From: Azoarcus taiwanensis
GTDB taxonomy: Bacteria > Pseudomonadota > Gammaproteobacteria > Burkholderiales > Rhodocyclaceae
NCBI RefSeq assembly: GCF_012910885.1
Contig: NZ_WTVM01000012.1
Location: 1-46,758, forward strand
Reading direction: 5' to 3'
Length of the DNA stretch: 46,758 nt
Positions 42,342 to 46,758 of the stretch are shown here, one piece after another. The translations under genes were made by a program, and so were the position numbers. Under the pieces are notes generated by a model. It did not search any database and had not been told where the DNA came from. It saw nothing but the letters and a program-made list of their open reading frames with translations. How positions within the stretch are numbered: the stretch's first letter is position 1; every line of letters starts with the position of its first letter.

Positions 42342-43781
42342 ATGTCAGCTGCCCTGGTCTGGTTCCGGCGCGACCTGCGCTGTTTCGATCACGCCGCCCT
42401 GCATCATGCACTGCGTCGTTTCGATCGCGTCTTCTGTGCCTTCGTCTTCGATACGGAGATTCTCGATGCGCTTCCACGGCGTGACGACCGGCGGGTCGAC
42501 TTCATCCGCCACGCCTTGGTCGAGCTGGATGCCGGGCTGGACGCGTTGGCGCGCGGCGCGGGCGGGGAGGGTAGTGGGGTGATCGTTCGCCACGGACGGG
42601 CGGACGAGGAAGTGCCACGGCTGGCCTCGTCGCTCGGCGTCGATGCGGTGCTGACCAACCGCGACTACGAACCCTATGCAATCGCGCGTGATCGGCTGGT
42701 CAGCGAGCGTCTGCAGGCGAAGGGGGTTATGTTCGAGGATTTCAAGGATGTCGTGATCTTCGAGCGTGACGAGGTGCTGACGCAGGCAGGTAGACCGTTC
42801 AGCGTGTTCACGCCCTACCGCAATGCCTGGATGAAGCGCCTCGATCCGGGCGAGCTGCAGTCGTACAACGTGGCGCCGCATGCGGGATCGCTCGCGCCAA
42901 AACCTGCAGGTGAGCGCATTCCCGATCTCGCGGAGCTCGGCTTCGAGCCCACCGATCTTGAACGGATCGGGTTGGCAGTGGGCATGCGCGGCGGGCGGGT
43001 GCTCTTCGAAGACTTCCAGATGCGAATCGACGCCTATAAGGAGGCGCGCGACTATCCGGCGCGGCGTGGCGTATCCTATCTATCGGCCCACCTTCGTTTC
43101 GGGACGGTTTCGCTGCGCGAACTGGCCGCCTGGGCCTGGACCCGGGGTAGCGCCGGCGCGCAGTGCTGGCTGAACGAATTGGTCTGGCGCGACTTCTATC
43201 ACATGATTCTGTGGCACCAGCCGAAGGTCGTGAGCGAGAACTTCCGCAGCGAGTTCGATGCGGTGTGCTGGGACGATGCGCCCGAACTGTTCGCCGCGTG
43301 GACTGAGGCGCGCACCGGCTACCCGCTGGTCGATGCCGCGATGCGGCAGCTGCACACGGCGGGCTACATGCACAACCGCCTGCGCATGGTTACCGCGTCG
43401 TTCCTGACCAAGGACCTCGGCATCGACTGGCGCCTGGGGGAACGGCATTTCGCGCAGTGGCTGATCGATTATGATCTGGCCGCCAACAACGGCGGATGGC
43501 AATGGGCTGCCTCCACCGGTTGTGACGCCCAGCCCTGGTTCCGCATCTTCAATCCGGTGACACAATCCGAACGCTTCGATCCGGCAGGACGCTTCATTCG
43601 TCGCTACCTGCCGGAGCTGGCGCGTGTGCCGGATCGTTTCATTCACGCGCCATGGAAGATGAGTCCGGCGGACCAGAGGGCGTGTCGCGTTGAGATCGGC
43701 AAGGATTACCCCGCCCCGGTTGTCGATCACGCGCGGGCGCGCGAACGCACGCTCGCGCGCTTCGAGATCACGAAGGCCTGA
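42342..43781 (+). CDS. phrB: deoxyribodipyrimidine photolyase (class I CPD)
   Basis: 479 residues. The N-terminal antenna-binding domain (ALVWFRRDLRCFDHAAL, NRDYEPYAIARD) is followed by the FAD domain with RRGVSYLSAHLRFGTVS, WLNELVWRDFYHMIL, GYPLVDAAMRQLHTAGYMHNR in part, and NNGGWQWAASTGCDAQPWFR. It repairs cyclobutane pyrimidine dimers with blue light. The ATG at 42342 follows CGAGGAAG. It is divergent from algH across 151 bases and converges on the ChpA gene with 33 bases between stops. Confidence 0.96.
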   Translation: MSAALVWFRRDLRCFDHAALHHALRRFDRVFCAFVFDTEILDALPRRDDRRVDFIRHALVELDAGLDALARGAGGEGSGVIVRHGRADEEVPRLASSLGVDAVLTNRDYEPYAIARDRLVSERLQAKGVMFEDFKDVVIFERDEVLTQAGRPFSVFTPYRNAWMKRLDPGELQSYNVAPHAGSLAPKPAGERIPDLAELGFEPTDLERIGLAVGMRGGRVLFEDFQMRIDAYKEARDYPARRGVSYLSAHLRFGTVSLRELAAWAWTRGSAGAQCWLNELVWRDFYHMILWHQPKVVSENFRSEFDAVCWDDAPELFAAWTEARTGYPLVDAAMRQLHTAGYMHNRLRMVTASFLTKDLGIDWRLGERHFAQWLIDYDLAANNGGWQWAASTGCDAQPWFRIFNPVTQSERFDPAGRFIRRYLPELARVPDRFIHAPWKMSPADQRACRVEIGKDYPAPVVDHARARERTLARFEITKA

Positions 43782-43814
43782 AGACTGGAGTCCGGCAGCC
43801 TGCTGGCGTGCGCG

Positions 43815-46758
43815 CTAGTGCGCGGTTCCGGTCAGGCTGGCGATGATGCCTAGCAACTCGTCTTCGTCGTAGGGCTTGCCGAGGTAGTGGCTGGCGCCGA
43901 GGCTCATCGCGTATTCGCGGTGCTTGTCCGCGAGGCGTGAGGTGATCATGATCACCGGCACTTCGCGCGTATGGTCGTCGGCACGCAGATTCCGCAGCAG
44001 GTCGAAGCCGTCCATGCGCGGCATCTCGATATCCGACAGGATGACGTCGGGTACCGTCTCGACGAGCTGTTCGAGGGCGTCCGTGCCGTCCTTCGCCGTA
44101 AGGACCCGATAGCCCTCGCGCTCCAGTAGTCGGCCGGTGATCTTCCGCACGGTCAGCGAATCGTCGACGATCATCACCGTCGTCTGGTGCGCAACCGGTT
44201 CAGGGGCCGGAAGCCCTTCGGCGACAGCTGTCGTCTCGGTGCGACCGGTCTGCTGGCTGGCCAGTGCCACCGGGTTGATGATGAATACGATTTCCCCATC
44301 GCCGAGCACGGTGACCCCGGTAATGCCAACGATTCGCACAACCTGCGGGCCTGCGTTCTTGACGACGACTTCCTGGTTTCCCCGCAGACTGTCTACCTGC
44401 ACCGCTAGCGTCTCGCCCCCGGTGCGCAGCAACAGAACCCATGCGAACCGCTGTGGCTCGGGTCGGGCAGCGTGGTCGCCGAGCAACCACGGCAGGTAGG
44501 TGTGCGGGTAGAAAGCATCTTGCCAGTGCACGCCACCGTCCGAGATGACCTGATCGAGCGGGTCGGGTTTGAGCTCCATGACCTGCGCAATCATGCCCGA
44601 CGGTATCGCGTAAGTGGCGGTGCCGACCCTGACGAGCAGGGCTTGCGTCGCAGCGAGCGTCAGTGGCAGGAAGATGCGGAACTCGGTTCCTTCACCAGCC
44701 GTGCTGCTGACGTCTATTCGCCCCCCGACCGAGGCGGTTTCCGCCTTGACAACATCCATGCCGACACCGCGGCCTGCTACGGTTGAGACACTTGCCGAAG
44801 TCGTAAAGCCCGGCATGAAGATCAGGTTGGTCAGTCGGCGGACGTCTGCCTCTTCGTCGTCGCCGAGCAAACCTTGCGCCCTGCCTCTCTCGGCGATTCG
44901 CTGGAGGTCGAGGCCTGCGCCATCGTCCGACAGCGAGATCGCGATCTCGTTGCCTTCCTGGCGAACCGTGAGCGTGATCTGGCCGATGGGCGCCTTGCCC
45001 GCAGCAACGCGTTGCTCAGGAAGTTCGATTCCGTGTGCCACCGCGTTCCGCAAAAGATGCTCGAGCGGCGCGGTAATGGTTTCCAGTACGCCGCGGTCGA
45101 GCTCGATGCGACCGCCTCGCAAGTCGAGGTTGACCCGCTTGCCCAGCTCCTTGGCGCTCTGCCGTACGATCCGGTAAAGCCGGTCGGCCAGGCTATCGAA
45201 CGGCACCATGCGCACCTGCATCAGCGCCTGCTGCAGTTCCCGCGACATTCGCGCCTGGCCGTTGAGTGCCAGCTCGGCACCGTCGAGGTTGCGCAACAGG
45301 TTTTGCTGCACCGTCGTAACGTCGCCGACGCTCTCGGCCATCATCCGGGTGAGTTCCTGCAGGCGGGTGTAACGGTCCATCTCGAGCGGATCGAACTCTG
45401 CATGAGTCGACTCGGCCTGCGCAATACGCGTCTGCATCTGCATCTCGGCCTGAATCTCGACTTCGCGCAACTGGTTTCGCAGACGAATGACGTTTTCGGT
45501 CAGATCCAGCAGCGACATGCGCAGCGTGCGCAGCTCACCGTCGATCCGGGTACGTGCAATACCGATTTCGCCCGCCTGGTTCACGAAGTTGTCGATGGTG
45601 TCTGCGCGTACGCGGAGCGTTGAGGAGAGGGCGCCACCCGGCTCCGCACCCTCCATCTCGGCTGCGATAGCTGCCGTGGCGGGCTGGGCGGTTTCAGGTT
45701 TCTGCTCCTCGGGCTCGGGACGGCCCAGTCGTTCGATGGACTGGGTGGCCAGATCAAGGCCGGATTCAAGTTCTTCGAGGAGACTCTCGGTGTCGCGTCC
45801 TGCGTTGAGCGCGCTCTCAAGGCGCGACTCCAGTTGGTGCACGTGCTCGCCGAGGCGCATCGCGCCCGCCATCCTTGCGCTGCCCTTCAGCGTATGAAGC
45901 AGTCGCGCCGTCGCGGTGGCAGGTTCCGGTCGAGCCGGATCGCTGCGCCATTCGCGCAGCGTCGTGTTCAGCTGCGCAAGCAGATCGTTGCCTTCCTCGA
46001 TGAATATTGGCAGCAGCTGAGCATCGAGATCGTCGTGAACCGGCGCCGCAGGTTCCAGCGCGGCTTCCGGTGCTGGAGCCGCCTCGATGACGGCTGGCGG
46101 TTCGGGTTTCGCAAGCTCCTGTGCTGCTGCCGCTGTCGTTGCTCCTATGGCGTCCGCTGCCGGCTCGGCGTCGATTTCGTATGCTGCCTCTTCCTCGGCA
46201 ACGGGTTCGAGCTCCTCCGGTGCAACATCGCGGCCGACACTGTCGAGTTGTTCCTCGAGTTCAGTGACCCGAAGCGGCATCGAAAGGCGTTCGGCCTCTC
46301 CGAGCATGGTGTCCAGCGTGACCACGCTCTGCTCGAGCAGATGAGCTTCGGGTATGGTCGGTACCGTCTGCCGTTCGATCAGACGCTCGAGCGCGTGTTC
46401 GAGCGCTCGTGCCAGGGTATGCATCGCACCGATGCGAGCGGTTCCCGAGATGCCGGCGAGCGTGTGTGCGGAGCGCTGCGCATGCTCACCCGGAAGGTGG
46501 GACGGATTGCGGAGCAGTATGTCGCATTCTTCGGCAAGCGAGGCGAGGTGGACCTTCGCTTCCGAGCGGAACAGATCGTAGAGCCCGCTGGACAGTTCGA
46601 TATCGCCAATGCGCAAGGACTGGGTGGTCGTGGCGGGCAGCGGCGCTGCCGATCCTGGTGCGGGCGAGGGCTCCTCGGGCGCGACGGCCTCGGCTGCGAG
46701 ACCTTCTTCGGATGTTGGCGCTGGTGTGGGTACGTTGTCCTCGCGGAGCCCGTCGAGC
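43815..46758 (-). CDS. chpA: ChpA/PilL-type CheA hybrid histidine kinase, C-terminal part (runs off window)
   Basis: The minus-strand frame is open from the window edge to the stop at 43815, more than 980 residues. It has two Hpt domains in view (HTLAGISGTARIG and HTLKGSARMAGA), Pro/Glu/Ala-rich linkers, a CheA dimerisation and ATPase core (HLLRNAVAHGIE, LSDDGAGLD, GRGVGMDVVK), a CheW-like domain (TYAIPSGMIAQV, PHTYLPWLLG) and a C-terminal receiver (DDSLTVRKI, LSDIEMPRMDGF, LGKPYDEDEL). This is the ChpA/PilL layout that controls type IV pilus twitching. The start lies outside the window. pilT and pilU are about 10 kb away in the same window. Confidence 0.92.
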   Translation of the reverse strand, partial: LDGLREDNVPTPAPTSEEGLAAEAVAPEEPSPAPGSAAPLPATTTQSLRIGDIELSSGLYDLFRSEAKVHLASLAEECDILLRNPSHLPGEHAQRSAHTLAGISGTARIGAMHTLARALEHALERLIERQTVPTIPEAHLLEQSVVTLDTMLGEAERLSMPLRVTELEEQLDSVGRDVAPEELEPVAEEEAAYEIDAEPAADAIGATTAAAAQELAKPEPPAVIEAAPAPEAALEPAAPVHDDLDAQLLPIFIEEGNDLLAQLNTTLREWRSDPARPEPATATARLLHTLKGSARMAGAMRLGEHVHQLESRLESALNAGRDTESLLEELESGLDLATQSIERLGRPEPEEQKPETAQPATAAIAAEMEGAEPGGALSSTLRVRADTIDNFVNQAGEIGIARTRIDGELRTLRMSLLDLTENVIRLRNQLREVEIQAEMQMQTRIAQAESTHAEFDPLEMDRYTRLQELTRMMAESVGDVTTVQQNLLRNLDGAELALNGQARMSRELQQALMQVRMVPFDSLADRLYRIVRQSAKELGKRVNLDLRGGRIELDRGVLETITAPLEHLLRNAVAHGIELPEQRVAAGKAPIGQITLTVRQEGNEIAISLSDDGAGLDLQRIAERGRAQGLLGDDEEADVRRLTNLIFMPGFTTSASVSTVAGRGVGMDVVKAETASVGGRIDVSSTAGEGTEFRIFLPLTLAATQALLVRVGTATYAIPSGMIAQVMELKPDPLDQVISDGGVHWQDAFYPHTYLPWLLGDHAARPEPQRFAWVLLLRTGGETLAVQVDSLRGNQEVVVKNAGPQVVRIVGITGVTVLGDGEIVFIINPVALASQQTGRTETTAVAEGLPAPEPVAHQTTVMIVDDSLTVRKITGRLLEREGYRVLTAKDGTDALEQLVETVPDVILSDIEMPRMDGFDLLRNLRADDHTREVPVIMITSRLADKHREYAMSLGASHYLGKPYDEDELLGIIASLTGTAH

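Overview
The window is GC-rich and densely coded. Gene content and order point to a betaproteobacterium, most likely Rhodocyclales (Thauera/Azoarcus/Aromatoleum group). The supporting signs are the algH-ruvX-pyrR-pyrB-pyrC' and pilT/yggS-proC-yggT-yggU blocks, zapA followed by 6S RNA, PilU/PilT, a ChpA-type chemotaxis kinase, and many c-di-GMP proteins. The taxon is an inference; there is no rRNA here. No tRNA, CRISPR array, IS element or prophage gene was seen, and no gene-free stretch exceeds 300 bases.

Layout. 1-1200 (minus): iron/heme uptake genes, with hemP, a Bfd-like ferredoxin, a small ORF and the N-terminal part of tonB, behind a Fur-box-like site. 1295-5435 (minus): a membrane GGDEF/EAL sensor, an outer-membrane porin and a short periplasmic phosphate-binding-like protein; the sensor gene is cut by an in-frame TAG. 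5520-6899: malonyl-CoA decarboxylase. 7046-9287 (plus): a NarX/NarL-type two-component pair and a degenerate receiver protein. 9307-10805 (minus): lgt and yceH. 10956-13643 (plus): ilvD, a small coiled-coil gene, zapA, 6S RNA and a terminator. 13681-15124 (plus): a TauE/SafE permease and a LysE exporter.

15113-21275 is a zinc island. A minus-strand operon (small His-rich membrane protein, znuC, znuB, znuA) diverges from a plus-strand operon encoding a His/Asp-repeat DUF2796 protein, a LolD-like ATPase, an FtsX-like permease and a DUF3299 protein, resembling the Vibrio Zrg zinc system. A Zur-box-like palindrome sits between them. Next come queF and a small cytochrome c with a clear terminator.

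22735-29269 (minus) is a tight four-gene operon: a [2Fe-2S]/flavin reductase, an EAL-like/HDOD protein, a soluble histidine kinase and a receiver-PAS-GGDEF-EAL response regulator. This suggests redox- or metabolism-linked c-di-GMP signalling. 29291-31771 (plus): an SDR-fold protein, HemJ and an RlmL-like rRNA methyltransferase. 31813-34079 (minus): pilU and pilT. 34182-36617 (plus): yggS-proC-yggT-yggU. 36717-38384: an acyl-CoA synthetase. 38399-42190 (minus): algH-ruvX-pyrR-pyrB and a catalytically dead dihydroorotase homologue. 42342-43781: DNA photolyase. 43815-end (minus): the C-terminal part of a ChpA/PilL-type CheA hybrid kinase, which with PilT/PilU suggests type IV pilus twitching.
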